Origin: Streptomyces mirabilis
Lineage (GTDB): Bacteria > Actinomycetota > Actinomycetes > Streptomycetales > Streptomycetaceae
DNA: 64,000 nt
NCBI RefSeq assembly: GCF_018310535.1
Contig: NZ_CP074102.1
Coordinates: forward strand, 1,488,001-1,552,000
Reading direction: 5' to 3'
The notes under the pieces were generated by a model. The model did no database searches. It saw only the letters and a program-made list of their open reading frames with translations, and was not told the origin of the DNA. Position numbers and translations under genes: made by a program. Shown in pieces: positions 53,097 to 62,433 of this stretch. Every line of letters starts with the position of its first letter. The first letter of the stretch is position 1.

Positions 53097-54791
53097 ATGG
53101 CCGCCACCCCGCAGAATCCCGCCGCCGCGCCCCGCCGCAAGGTGAGTCGTCACCGCGGCGAGGGTCAGTGGGCCGTGGGTCACTTCACCCCGCTCAACGG
53201 AAACGAACAGTTCAAGAAGGACGACGACGGTCTCAATGTGCGGACACGCATTGAGACGATCTACTCGAAGCGCGGCTTCGACTCGATCGACCCCAACGAC
53301 CTTCGTGGACGTATGCGCTGGTGGGGGCTGTACACCCAGCGCAAGCCCGGGATCGACGGCGGCAAGACCGCGATCCTGGAGCCGGAGGAGCTGGACGACA
53401 AGTACTTCATGCTGCGCGTCCGCATCGACGGCGGCCGGCTGACCACCGACCAGCTGCGCGTCATCGGCGAGATCTCGCAGGAGTTCGCGCGCGGCACCGC
53501 CGACCTCACCGACCGCCAGAACGTGCAGTACCACTGGATCCGTATCGAGGACGTCCCCGAGATCTGGAACCGGCTCGAAGCCGTCGGGCTGTCCACCACC
53601 GAGGCCTGCGGTGACACGCCCCGCGTCATCCTCGGCTCGCCCGTCGCCGGCATCGCCGAGGACGAGATCATCGACGGCACCCCGGCCATCGACGAGATCC
53701 ACCGCCGGATCATCGGCAACAAGGACTTCTCGAACCTGCCCCGCAAGTTCAAGTCCGCGATCTCCGGCTCGCCGCTGCTCGACGTAGCACACGAGATCAA
53801 CGACGTCGCCTTCGTCGGCGTGAACCACCCGGAGCACGGCCCCGGCTTCGACCTCTGGGTCGGCGGCGGTCTCTCCACCAACCCGAAGATCGGCCAGCGC
53901 CTCGGCGCCTGGGTCCCGCTGGACGAGGTCCCGGACGTCTACGAAGGCGTGATCTCGATCTTCCGCGACTACGGCTACCGGCGCCTGCGCACCCGCGCCC
54001 GTCTGAAGTTCCTGGTCGCCGACTGGGGCGTGGAGAAGTTCCGCCAGATCCTGGAGGACGAGTACCTCAAGCGGAAGCTGGTCGACGGCCCGGCCCCCGA
54101 CCAGCCGGTCGCCCGCTGGCGCGACCACGTCGGTGTGCACCGCCAGCAGGACGGCCGCTTCTACGTCGGCTTCGCGCCGCGCGTCGGCCGCGTGGACGGC
54201 ACCACCCTCACGAAGATCGCCGAGCTGGCCGCGGCACACGGCTCCGGCCGGCTGCGCACCACCGTCGAGCAGAAGATGATCGTGCTCGACGTGACGGAGG
54301 ACCAGGTCGACTCGCTGGTGGAGGGACTCGAAGCCCTCGACCTGACGGTCAAGCCCTCCACCTTCCGGCGCGGCACGATGGCCTGCACCGGCATCGAGTA
54401 CTGCAAGCTCGCGATCGTCGAGACCAAGGCGCGCGGGGCTTCTCTGATCGACGAACTCGAGCGCCGCATCCCCGAGTTCGAAGAGCCCATCACCATCAAC
54501 ATCAACGGCTGCCCGAACGCCTGCGCCCGTATCCAGGTCGCGGACATCGGTCTCAAGGGCCAGCTGGTCCTCAACGACCAGGGCGAGCAGGTCGAGGGCT
54601 TCCAGGTGCACCTGGGCGGCGCGCTCGGCCTGGAAGCCGGCTTCGGCCGCAAGGTCCGTGGCCTGAAGGTCACCTCGGACGAACTGCCCGACTACATCGA
54701 GCGGGTCCTCAAGCGCTTCCAGGCGGAGCGCGAGGACGGCGAGCGCTTCGCCACGTGGGCGACCAGGGCTTCCGAGGAGTCGCTGTCGTGA
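53097..54791 (+). CDS. sirA: Ferredoxin-dependent sulfite reductase
   Basis: A 564-residue siroheme/[4Fe-4S] enzyme reducing sulfite to sulfide. Cluster ligands are C430, C436, C472 and C476 (CTGIEYC and CPNAC). Y79 and C171 are 92 residues apart, exactly the spacing of the active-site Tyr-Cys bond in the M. tuberculosis enzyme, so the same crosslink is likely. Length is near the mycobacterial homologue (555). GAAGGA precedes the ATG by ten bases. It heads the operon after the leader peptide. Confidence 0.93.
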   Translation: MAATPQNPAAAPRRKVSRHRGEGQWAVGHFTPLNGNEQFKKDDDGLNVRTRIETIYSKRGFDSIDPNDLRGRMRWWGLYTQRKPGIDGGKTAILEPEELDDKYFMLRVRIDGGRLTTDQLRVIGEISQEFARGTADLTDRQNVQYHWIRIEDVPEIWNRLEAVGLSTTEACGDTPRVILGSPVAGIAEDEIIDGTPAIDEIHRRIIGNKDFSNLPRKFKSAISGSPLLDVAHEINDVAFVGVNHPEHGPGFDLWVGGGLSTNPKIGQRLGAWVPLDEVPDVYEGVISIFRDYGYRRLRTRARLKFLVADWGVEKFRQILEDEYLKRKLVDGPAPDQPVARWRDHVGVHRQQDGRFYVGFAPRVGRVDGTTLTKIAELAAAHGSGRLRTTVEQKMIVLDVTEDQVDSLVEGLEALDLTVKPSTFRRGTMACTGIEYCKLAIVETKARGASLIDELERRIPEFEEPITININGCPNACARIQVADIGLKGQLVLNDQGEQVEGFQVHLGGALGLEAGFGRKVRGLKVTSDELPDYIERVLKRFQAEREDGERFATWATRASEESLS

Positions 54792-54824
54792 GAACCGAGC
54801 CAACAAAAGCGGGGAGTCGCTGTC

Positions 54825-55004
54825 ATGAGTGAGCGGGCCGCTCCCTTCTACTGCCCCTACTGCGGTGACGAAGACCTCCGTCCGAGCGAGCAGGGCCACG
54901 GCGCGTGGGAATGCGCGGCGTGCAACCGAGCCTTCCAGTTGAAGTTCCTCGGGCTGCTCGCCCGTGGGGTTCAGCGCAACGAAGGTGGAGGGGACGAGAT
55001 ATGA
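54825..55004 (+). CDS. 59-residue zinc-ribbon-like protein of the sulfur operon
   Basis: A small ORF between sirA and cysH (starts MSERAAPFYCPYCGDEDLRP). Two CxxC knuckles, CPYC (10-13) and CAAC (30-33), form a rubredoxin/zinc-ribbon pattern. Its stop overlaps the cysH start (ATGA), so it is translated with the operon. The gene is conserved at this place in Streptomyces sulfur clusters as far as I recall. A role in electron delivery or sulfur handling is only a guess. Confidence 0.85.
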   Translation: MSERAAPFYCPYCGDEDLRPSEQGHGAWECAACNRAFQLKFLGLLARGVQRNEGGGDEI

Positions 55005-55738
55005 CGATGATTCAGAAAGATCGGGAAGACCGGGAAGACCGTACGGCCGAGGATCTGAAGCGGCTCGCCGAGCAGGCGGGGCGCGACCTCGAGGACGCCT
55101 CGGCTCTGGAGATCCTCCAGTGGGCCGTCGAGACCTTCGGCAAGACGTTCTGCGTGACCTCCTCCATGGAGGACGCGGTCGTCGCCCACCTCGCCTCCCG
55201 CGCCCAGCCCGGCGACAGCCAAGTCGACGTAGTCTTCCTCGACACCGGCTACCACTTCCCCGAGACCATCGGCACCCGGGACGCGGTCGAGGCCGTGATG
55301 GACGTCAACGTCATCACCCTCACCCCGCGCCAGACCGTCGCCGAGCAGGACGCCGAGTACGGCCCCAAGCTGCACGACCGCGACCCCGACCTGTGCTGCG
55401 CCCTGCGCAAGGTCAAGCCCCTGGAAGAGGGCCTGACCAGGTACGACGCCTGGGCGACCGGACTACGCCGCGACGAGTCCCCGACCCGGGCGAACACCCC
55501 GGTCGTCGGCTGGGACGAGAAGCGGCAGAAGGTCAAGATCTCGCCGATCGCCCGCTGGACACAGGACGACGTGGACGCGTACGTCGCCGAGCACGGCGTC
55601 CTCACCAATCCGCTGCTGATGGACGGCTACGCCTCCGTCGGCTGCGCGCCCTGCACCCGCCGTGTTCTGGAGGGCGAGGACGCCCGCGCCGGACGCTGGG
55701 CGGGACGATCCAAGACCGAGTGCGGGCTGCACGGATGA
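55001..55738 (+). CDS. cysH: Assimilatory APS reductase
   Basis: A 245-residue enzyme reducing adenylyl sulfate to sulfite. The catalytic Cys is C241 in the C-terminal ECGLHG. The four [4Fe-4S] ligands C132, C133, C215 and C218 (LCCAL and GCAPC) mark it as the APS type, not PAPS. The PP-loop-like SSMEDAVVAHL binds nucleotide. Electrons come from thioredoxin. ATG 55001 overlaps the stop of the zinc-ribbon gene. Confidence 0.92.
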   Translation: MTMIQKDREDREDRTAEDLKRLAEQAGRDLEDASALEILQWAVETFGKTFCVTSSMEDAVVAHLASRAQPGDSQVDVVFLDTGYHFPETIGTRDAVEAVMDVNVITLTPRQTVAEQDAEYGPKLHDRDPDLCCALRKVKPLEEGLTRYDAWATGLRRDESPTRANTPVVGWDEKRQKVKISPIARWTQDDVDAYVAEHGVLTNPLLMDGYASVGCAPCTRRVLEGEDARAGRWAGRSKTECGLHG

Positions 55739-55770
55739 CCACGACCACCCAGATCTCTCAGGAGCAGCAA

Positions 55771-56307
55771 GTGACGACCGGAGCCACCATCTGGCTCACG
55801 GGTCTGCCGAGCGCCGGCAAGACCACCATCGCGTACGAGCTGGCCGGCCGGCTGCGCGACGAGGGCCACCGCGTCGAGGTGCTCGACGGCGACGAGATCC
55901 GCGAGTTCCTCTCGTCGGGCCTCGGCTTCTCGCGCGAGGACCGCGACACGAACGTGCAGCGGATCGGTTTCCTCGCCGAGCTGCTCGCCCGCAACGGCGT
56001 CAAGGCGCTTGTCCCGGTGATCGCGCCGTACGCCGACAGCCGTGAGGCGGTCCGCGGGCGTCACCAGAGCGGCGGCACCCCCTACCTGGAGGTGCACGTG
56101 GCGACCCCGGTCGAGGTCTGCTCCGTACGCGATGTGAAGGGCCTCTACGCCAAGCAGGCCGCGGGTGAGATCTCCGGGCTGACCGGCGTCGACGACCCGT
56201 ACGAGGAGCCCGCGTCGCCCGATCTGCGCATCGAGTCGCACACCCAGTCCGTGCAGGAGTCCGCGGCCGCGCTCCATGCGCTGCTCACCGAAAGGGGTCT
56301 CGCATGA
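55771..56307 (+). CDS. cysC: APS kinase
   Basis: A 178-residue kinase converting APS to PAPS. P-loop GLPSAGKT at residues 11-18; also LDGDEIREFLSSGLGFSRED and RDVKGLYAKQAAG. GTG 55771 has AGGAG six bases upstream and gives the usual length. An in-frame ATG at 55735 overlaps the cysH stop but has no ribosome binding site. PAPS made here would serve sulfation rather than the APS reductase. Confidence 0.9.
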   Translation: MTTGATIWLTGLPSAGKTTIAYELAGRLRDEGHRVEVLDGDEIREFLSSGLGFSREDRDTNVQRIGFLAELLARNGVKALVPVIAPYADSREAVRGRHQSGGTPYLEVHVATPVEVCSVRDVKGLYAKQAAGEISGLTGVDDPYEEPASPDLRIESHTQSVQESAAALHALLTERGLA

Positions 56308-57242
56308 CGACCGTCGCCAGTGTCTCCGAGGAGACGGACAGCACCCCGTACGCGCTCTCGCACTTGGACGCCCTGGAGTCCGAGGCCGTCCACATCTTCC
56401 GTGAGGTCGCGGGCGAGTTCGAACGGCCGGTGATCCTCTTCTCCGGCGGCAAGGACTCCATCGTCATGCTGCACCTCGCCCTGAAGGCCTTCGCCCCCGC
56501 CGCGATCCCCTTCACCCTGCTGCACGTCGACACCGGACACAACTTCCCCGAAGTCCTCGAATACCGCGACCGCACGGTCGAGAAGCACGGACTGCGCCTC
56601 CACATCGCCTCCGTACAGGACTACATCGACCGCGGAGTCCTGCGCGAACGCCCCGACGGCACCCGCAACCCCCTGCAGACCCTGCCCCTCACCGAGAAGA
56701 TCCAGTCCGAACACTTCGACGCCGTCTTCGGCGGCGGACGCCGCGACGAGGAGAAGGCCCGCGCGAAAGAACGCGTCTTCTCCCTGCGCGACGAGTTCTC
56801 CCAGTGGGACCCCCGACGCCAGCGCCCCGAACTGTGGCAGCTCTACAACGGCCGCCACGCACCCGGCGAACACGTCCGCGTCTTCCCCCTGTCCAACTGG
56901 ACCGAACTGGACGTCTGGCAGTACATCGCCCGCGAAGGCATCGAACTGCCCCAGATCTACTTCGCGCACGAGCGTGAGGTCTTCCAGCGGTCGAACATGT
57001 GGCTGACCGCCGGCGAGTGGGGCGGCCCGAAGGACGGCGAGACGGTCGAGAAGCGGCTCGTCCGCTACCGGACCGTCGGCGACATGTCCTGCACGGGCGC
57101 CGTCGACTCCGACGCGACCACGCTGGACGCCGTGATCACCGAAATCGCCGCCTCCCGCCTCACCGAGCGGGGCGCCACCCGCGCCGACGACAAGATGTCC
57201 GAGGCCGCGATGGAAGACCGCAAGCGCGAGGGGTACTTCTAG
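56304..57242 (+). CDS. cysD: Sulfate adenylyltransferase subunit 2
   Basis: A 312-residue PP-loop ATP sulfurylase subunit: SGGKDS at 47-52, LLHVDTGHNFPEVLEYRD, FGGGRRDEEKARAKER and the C-terminal DRKREGYF. With CysN it activates sulfate to APS. Its start overlaps the cysC stop by 4 bases. Confidence 0.94.
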   Translation: MTTVASVSEETDSTPYALSHLDALESEAVHIFREVAGEFERPVILFSGGKDSIVMLHLALKAFAPAAIPFTLLHVDTGHNFPEVLEYRDRTVEKHGLRLHIASVQDYIDRGVLRERPDGTRNPLQTLPLTEKIQSEHFDAVFGGGRRDEEKARAKERVFSLRDEFSQWDPRRQRPELWQLYNGRHAPGEHVRVFPLSNWTELDVWQYIAREGIELPQIYFAHEREVFQRSNMWLTAGEWGGPKDGETVEKRLVRYRTVGDMSCTGAVDSDATTLDAVITEIAASRLTERGATRADDKMSEAAMEDRKREGYF

Positions 57243-57244
57243 AC

Positions 57245-58600
57245 ATGACCAGCACCACCGAACCCACCGAGCCGCTGTCGGTCGAGCAGTTGTCGGCCAC
57301 CACGCTCCTGCGCTTCGCGACCGCCGGTTCCGTCGACGACGGCAAGTCCACGCTGGTCGGACGTCTGCTGCACGACTCCAAGTCGGTCCTGACGGACCAG
57401 CTGGAGGCCGTGGAACGGGCCTCGGCGAGCCGTGGCCAGGACACCCCCGACCTCGCCCTCCTCACCGACGGCCTGCGCGCCGAGCGCGAACAGGGCATCA
57501 CCATCGACGTCGCCTACCGCTACTTCGCCACGGCGCGCCGCCGGTTCATCCTGGCCGACACCCCCGGGCATGTGCAGTACACCCGGAACATGGTCACCGG
57601 CGCCTCCACCGCCGACCTGGCCGTCGTCCTCGTCGACGCCCGCAACGGCGTCATCGAACAGACCCGTCGGCACGCGGCCGTCGCCGCACTGCTGCGCGTC
57701 CCGCACGTGGTCCTCGCCGTCAACAAGATGGACCTCGTCGAGTACAAGGAGTCCGTCTTCGCGGCGATCGCCGAGGAGTTCACGGCGTACGCCTCCGAAC
57801 TGGGCGTTCCCGAGATCACCGCGATCCCGATCTCGGCGCTCGCCGGTGACAACGTGGTGGACGCCTCCGCGAACATGGACTGGTACGGCGGCCCGACGGT
57901 CCTGGAACACCTGGAGACGGTCCCGGTCAGCCACGACCTGGGGCACTGCCACGCCCGTCTGCCCGTGCAGTACGTGATCCGCCCGCAGACCGCCGAGCAC
58001 CCCGACTACCGCGGGTACGCCGGTCAGATCGCCGCCGGTACCTTCCGGGTCGGCGAGAGCGTGACCGTGCTGCCCTCCGGGCGCACCACGAAGGTCGCCG
58101 GGATCGATCTGCTGGGCAAGCCGGTCGACGTGGCATGGACCCCGCAGTCGGTGACCCTCCTGCTGGAGGACGACATCGACGTCTCGCGCGGCGACCTGAT
58201 CGTGCCGAGCAAGGACGCTCCCCCGACCACGCAGGACGTCGAGGCGACCGTCTGCCACGTGGCCGACCAGCCGCTCACCGTCGGTCACCGGGTGCTGCTC
58301 AAGCACGGCACCCGCACGGTGAAGGCGATCGTCAAGGACATCCCGTCCCGGCTGACACTGGACGACCTGTCGCTGCACCCGCACCCGGGTCAGCTGGTCG
58401 CCAACGACATCGGCCGCGTCAAGATCCGTGCCGCCGAACCGCTTCCGCTCGACTCGTACGCCGACTCCCGGCGCACCGGCGCGTTCATCCTCATCGACCC
58501 GGCGGACGGCACCACGCTGACCGCGGGCATGGTCGGCGAGTCGTTCGCCGCACCGCAGCCGGTCAAGGACGAGAGCGACGACGACGGGTGGGACTTCTGA
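57245..58600 (+). CDS. cysN: Sulfate adenylyltransferase subunit 1 (GTPase)
   Basis: A 451-residue elongation-factor-like GTPase: P-loop GSVDDGKST (28-36), DTPGHVQYTRNM, NKMDLVEY, then two beta-barrel domains. GTP hydrolysis drives APS formation by CysD. It starts two bases after the cysD stop. No APS-kinase domain is fused, matching the separate cysC. Confidence 0.94.
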   Translation: MTSTTEPTEPLSVEQLSATTLLRFATAGSVDDGKSTLVGRLLHDSKSVLTDQLEAVERASASRGQDTPDLALLTDGLRAEREQGITIDVAYRYFATARRRFILADTPGHVQYTRNMVTGASTADLAVVLVDARNGVIEQTRRHAAVAALLRVPHVVLAVNKMDLVEYKESVFAAIAEEFTAYASELGVPEITAIPISALAGDNVVDASANMDWYGGPTVLEHLETVPVSHDLGHCHARLPVQYVIRPQTAEHPDYRGYAGQIAAGTFRVGESVTVLPSGRTTKVAGIDLLGKPVDVAWTPQSVTLLLEDDIDVSRGDLIVPSKDAPPTTQDVEATVCHVADQPLTVGHRVLLKHGTRTVKAIVKDIPSRLTLDDLSLHPHPGQLVANDIGRVKIRAAEPLPLDSYADSRRTGAFILIDPADGTTLTAGMVGESFAAPQPVKDESDDDGWDF

Positions 58601-58601
58601 C

Positions 58602-58706
58602 ATGACGTCCACCGACTTCTACTCCACGTTCGCCAAGGAGGGCGGCCGCGTCGGCAGCGGCGCCCTCGGCAGCGGGCAGGGCGGAGTGGCGCGATGTGCG
58701 GAATGA
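58602..58706 (+). CDS. Very small ORF after cysN
   Basis: A 34-codon ORF beginning one base after the cysN stop (TSTDFYSTFAKEGGRVGSGA). It has no ribosome binding site of its own beyond coupling to cysN, and no recognisable motif. It may be a remnant or a chance frame in the 232-base gap before the transporter genes. Confidence 0.3.
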   Translation: MTSTDFYSTFAKEGGRVGSGALGSGQGGVARCAE

Positions 58707-58832
58707 CGTACGCGCACTGCCTGCGCGCCCCGTCCCCCCACCCGACGTCCCGGATGCGACGACGAAGACCTGCCGACCTCCCGGCCACGACCTGAAAACG
58801 TGACCGCCGGGCCAACGAGAGGAACCCCTCCC

Positions 58833-59948
58833 GTGCCTGCCATCCGCTCGAACCTTGTACGCCGTGGCATAGCCGCCGCCGTCGCACTCCCCCTGCTCGC
58901 GCTCGCCGCCTGCAGCTACGGCTCCGAGTCGAAGAGCGACTCCTCCTCCAAGGAGAAGGTCGCCGCCGGATCCACGAAGATCGACGGCCTCGACACCGTG
59001 AAGATCGGCTACTTCGGCAACCTCACCCACGCGACCGCGCTGGTCGGCCGCCAGGAAGGCCTCTTCCAGAAGGCGCTGGGCGGCACGAAGGCGGAGTACT
59101 CCATCTTCAACGCGGGCCCCTCCGAGATCGAGGCCCTGAACTCGGGCTCGATCGACATCGGCTGGATCGGCCCCTCGCCGGCGATCAACGGCTTCACCAA
59201 GTCCCAGGGCAAGAGCCTGCGCATCATCGGCGGTTCGGCGTCCGGCGGCGTGAAGCTCGTGGTCAACCCGAAGAAGATCAAGTCCCTGAAGGACGTCAAG
59301 GGCAAGAAGATCGCGACCCCGCAGCTCGGCAACACCCAGGACGTGGCGTTCCTCAACTGGATCGCGGACCAGGGCTGGAAGGTCGACGCGCAGAGCGGCA
59401 AGGGCGACGTCTCGGTCGTCCGCACGGACAACAAGATCACCCCGGACGCCTACAAGTCCGGCTCCATCGACGGCGCCTGGGTGCCGGAGCCGACCGCGTC
59501 CAAGCTGGTCGCCGAGGGCGGCAAGGTCCTGCTCGACGAGGCCTCGCTGTGGCCCGACAAGAAGTTCGTGATCACGAACATCATCGTGTCGCAGAAGTTC
59601 CTCAAGGAGCACCCGAAGGTCGTCGAGGCCGTGCTGAAGGGCTCGGTCGACACCAACAAGTGGATCAACGCCAACCCCGACCAGGCGAAGGCCGCGGCCA
59701 ACGCCCAGCTGAAGGTCGACTCCGGCAAGGAGCTCCCGGCGAACGTGCTCGACCCGGCCTGGAAGTCCATCCAGATCACCAATGACCCGCTGGCCGCCAC
59801 GCTCAACACCGAGGCGGAGCACGCGGTCAAGGCGGGCCTGCTGGAGAAGCCGGACCTGAACGGGATCTACGACCTCACGCTCCTGAACAAGGTCCTGGGG
59901 GCCGCGGGCGAGAGCACGGTCGCCGACGCCGGTCTCGGCGTCAAGTAA
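58833..59948 (+). CDS. Substrate-binding lipoprotein, sulfonate/nitrate/taurine type
   Basis: A 371-residue lipoprotein. Lipobox LAAC (Cys27). The fold is the SsuA/TauA type (VKIGYFGNLTHATALVGRQE, SIDIGWIGPSPAINGFT). GTG 58833 has GAGAGGAA upstream. It starts a three-gene importer inside the sulfur operon. Sulfonate or sulfate is the expected ligand; no CysTWA-type sulfate importer is present in this window. Confidence 0.87.
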   Translation: MPAIRSNLVRRGIAAAVALPLLALAACSYGSESKSDSSSKEKVAAGSTKIDGLDTVKIGYFGNLTHATALVGRQEGLFQKALGGTKAEYSIFNAGPSEIEALNSGSIDIGWIGPSPAINGFTKSQGKSLRIIGGSASGGVKLVVNPKKIKSLKDVKGKKIATPQLGNTQDVAFLNWIADQGWKVDAQSGKGDVSVVRTDNKITPDAYKSGSIDGAWVPEPTASKLVAEGGKVLLDEASLWPDKKFVITNIIVSQKFLKEHPKVVEAVLKGSVDTNKWINANPDQAKAAANAQLKVDSGKELPANVLDPAWKSIQITNDPLAATLNTEAEHAVKAGLLEKPDLNGIYDLTLLNKVLGAAGESTVADAGLGVK

Positions 59949-59984
59949 GGACCCACACCGATGAGTTCCCAGGAGGTGACGACC

Positions 59985-60773
59985 ATGGCCACGACCCTCG
60001 CCAAGGCCGCCGACGGCGCCGAAGTGGTGGAGCAAGCCGCCCGGATCGAGCATGTCTCGAAGTCCTTCGCCGGACCGGCAGGGCAGCAGCTCGTCCTCGA
60101 CGACATCACCCTCGATGTCGCGCCGGGCGAGTTCGTCACCCTCCTGGGGGCCTCGGGGTGTGGGAAGTCGACGCTGCTCAACCTGGTCGCGGGCCTCGAC
60201 GCCCCGACCGCGGGCAGCATCACGACCAACGGGCGCCCGGCCCTGATGTTCCAGGAGCACGCCCTCTTCCCGTGGCTGACCGCGGGCAAGAACATCGAAC
60301 TCGCCCTGCGGCTGCGCGGCGTCGCGAAGTCCGAGCGCCGCGACCGGGCGGAGGAGCTGCTCGAACTCGTCCGGCTGAAGGGCGCGTACGGGAAGCGGGT
60401 GCACGAGCTGTCCGGCGGTATGCGCCAGCGCGTCGCGATGGCCCGCGCGCTCGCCCAGGACAGCCAGATCCTGCTGATGGACGAGCCGTTCGCGGCACTG
60501 GACGCCATCACGCGCGACGTCCTGCACGACGAACTGACCCGGATCTGGCGCGAGACCCAGCTGTCCGTCCTCTTCGTCACCCACAACGTACGTGAGGCGG
60601 TGCGGCTGGCCGAGCGGGTCGTCCTGCTGTCCTCCCGCCCCGGCCGGGTGGCCCACGAGTGGCGGGTCGACATCCCGCAGCCGCGTCGTATCGAGGACGC
60701 GGCCGTGGCGGAGCTGTCCGTCGAGATCACCGAACAACTGCGTGGGGAGATCCGCCGCCATGGCCAGCACTGA
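59985..60773 (+). CDS. ABC transporter ATPase of the sulfur importer
   Basis: A 262-residue ATPase: Walker A GASGCGKST (55-63), signature LSGGMRQR, Walker B ILLMDEPF, and the H-loop FVTHNVREAVRL. ATG 59985 has AGGAGGTG at good distance; an earlier ATG at 59961 is possible. Its end overlaps the permease start by 14 bases. Confidence 0.9.
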   Translation: MATTLAKAADGAEVVEQAARIEHVSKSFAGPAGQQLVLDDITLDVAPGEFVTLLGASGCGKSTLLNLVAGLDAPTAGSITTNGRPALMFQEHALFPWLTAGKNIELALRLRGVAKSERRDRAEELLELVRLKGAYGKRVHELSGGMRQRVAMARALAQDSQILLMDEPFAALDAITRDVLHDELTRIWRETQLSVLFVTHNVREAVRLAERVVLLSSRPGRVAHEWRVDIPQPRRIEDAAVAELSVEITEQLRGEIRRHGQH

Positions 60774-61680
60774 GACGAAGGCCGACGCGGCCGACCAGCC
60801 CGTCAAGGACAGCCCCGGCAGCGACATGGCGGGCCTGGAAGCGGGCCTCGACGCCCTGGAGACGACCGGCCACACGGGCAGGCCGACGTTCCGCCAGACC
60901 TTCGTCGAGAAGATACTGCCGCCGCTCGTCGCCATCGCGCTGGTGCTGGTGGTGTGGCAGGCGCTGATCTCGTTCAAGGTCGTCACCGACCCGAGCAAGC
61001 TGCCCTCCCCGTCCGACGTCTGGGGCGAGGTCAAGAACGCCTGGCTGCAGGGCACGCTGCTCGGCTACATCTGGACGAGTGTCTCGCGCGGTCTGCTCGG
61101 GTTCCTCTTCGCCCTGGCGATCGGCACCCCGCTGGGTCTGCTGGTGGCCCGCGTGAAGTTCGTCCGCGCCGCGATCGGCCCGATCCTCTCCGGCCTCCAG
61201 TCGCTGCCCTCCGTGGCCTGGGTGCCGCCGGCCGTCATCTGGCTGGGCCTGAACAACTCGATGATGTTCGCGGTGATCCTGCTCGGCGCCGTCCCCTCCA
61301 TCGCCAACGGCCTGGTGTCGGGCGTGGACCAGGTGCCGCCGCTGTTCCTGCGGGCCGGCCGCACGATGGGCGCGACGGGCCTGCGCGGGACCTGGCACAT
61401 CGTGATGCCGGCCGCGCTGCCCGGCTATCTCGCCGGCCTGAAGCAGGGCTGGGCGTTCTCCTGGCGCTCCCTGATGGCGGCGGAGATCATCGCCTCCTCC
61501 CCCGACCTGGGCATCGGCCTCGGTCAGCTGCTGGAGAACGGCCGCACCGCCAGTTCCATGTCGATGGTCTTCCTCGCCATCTTCCTCATCCTGTTCGTCG
61601 GTATCGCCATCGACCTGCTGATCTTCAGCCCGCTTGAGCGGTGGGTGCTGCGCAGCCGCGGTCTTCTGGTGAAGAGCTGA
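60760..61680 (+). CDS. ABC transporter permease of the sulfur importer
   Basis: A 306-residue permease. A ~50-residue charged N-terminal tail precedes six helices; the coupling region reads GRTMGATGLRGTWHIVMPAA. It is of the SsuC/TauC/NrtB group. It works with the adjacent binding protein and ATPase. Confidence 0.9.
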   Translation: MASTETKADAADQPVKDSPGSDMAGLEAGLDALETTGHTGRPTFRQTFVEKILPPLVAIALVLVVWQALISFKVVTDPSKLPSPSDVWGEVKNAWLQGTLLGYIWTSVSRGLLGFLFALAIGTPLGLLVARVKFVRAAIGPILSGLQSLPSVAWVPPAVIWLGLNNSMMFAVILLGAVPSIANGLVSGVDQVPPLFLRAGRTMGATGLRGTWHIVMPAALPGYLAGLKQGWAFSWRSLMAAEIIASSPDLGIGLGQLLENGRTASSMSMVFLAIFLILFVGIAIDLLIFSPLERWVLRSRGLLVKS

Positions 61681-61688
61681 GCCAAGCC

Positions 61689-62429
61689 ATGACGAGTCAG
61701 CCGGTCCTCCTGGTCATCGCCCACGGCAGCCGCGATCCGCGTCATGCCGCGACGGTGCACGCCCTCGTGCGGCGTGTGCGGGCCCGGCGTCCGGGCCTGC
61801 GCGTGGAGACCGGCTTCCTCGACTTCAACATCCCCTCGGTGCAGGGGGTGCTGGAGTCCCTGGCGGCGGAGGGCGTACGCGATGTGATCGCCCTCCCCCT
61901 CCTGCTCACCCGTGCCTTCCATGCGAAGGCGGACATCCCGGCGGTCCTGCGGGAGGCCCCGGCGCGCCTGCACATCCAGCAGGCGGAGGTGCTCGGCCCC
62001 TCCCCCCTGCTGACGGCGGCGCTCGAACGCCGGCTGTACGAGGCGGGGCTGACCCCCGCCGACAAGTCCTCGACGGGGGTCGTGCTGGCCTCCGCGGGGT
62101 CCACCGACCCGGAGGCGATCGCGGTGATCGCAGAAATCGCGCGGGAGTGGCGGCACACCGGTTGGTGCGCCGTGCGGCCCGCGTTCGCCTCCGCATCCCT
62201 TCCGCGCACCGAGGACGCGGTGCGCGAACTGCGCGCCCTCGGCTGCGAACGTGTCGCCGTCGCCCCCTACGTCCTCGCCCCCGGCTTCCTCCCGGACCGC
62301 ATCGCCCGAGGCGCCGCCGAGGCGGACGTACTGGCCGACGTACTGGGCCCGGCACCGGAGGTGGCACGGGTCCTGCTCGAGCGTTACGACGAGGCACGCG
62401 TCCCGGTGCTGGCGGCGCTCGGCGCCTGA
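61689..62429 (+). CDS. Sirohydrochlorin chelatase (CbiX/SirB type)
   Basis: A 246-residue class II chelatase with the metal-binding His in AHGSRDP (H12) and LTRAFHAKADIP. The length corresponds to two fused halves. It inserts Fe2+ into sirohydrochlorin for siroheme, the cofactor of SirA; cobalt for B12 is the alternative. It starts eight bases after the permease stop and ends the sulfur operon. Confidence 0.85.
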   Translation: MTSQPVLLVIAHGSRDPRHAATVHALVRRVRARRPGLRVETGFLDFNIPSVQGVLESLAAEGVRDVIALPLLLTRAFHAKADIPAVLREAPARLHIQQAEVLGPSPLLTAALERRLYEAGLTPADKSSTGVVLASAGSTDPEAIAVIAEIAREWRHTGWCAVRPAFASASLPRTEDAVRELRALGCERVAVAPYVLAPGFLPDRIARGAAEADVLADVLGPAPEVARVLLERYDEARVPVLAALGA

Positions 62430-62433
62430 ACTC

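Noticed and set aside
53033-53160. Second leader-like ORF overlapping the sirA start
   Set aside because: It contains no cysteine and runs into sirA in another frame; it is better explained as chance.
54825-55004. CPYC as a glutaredoxin active site
   Set aside because: The protein is only 59 residues, has a second CxxC knuckle and no thioredoxin fold, so a zinc ribbon is more likely.
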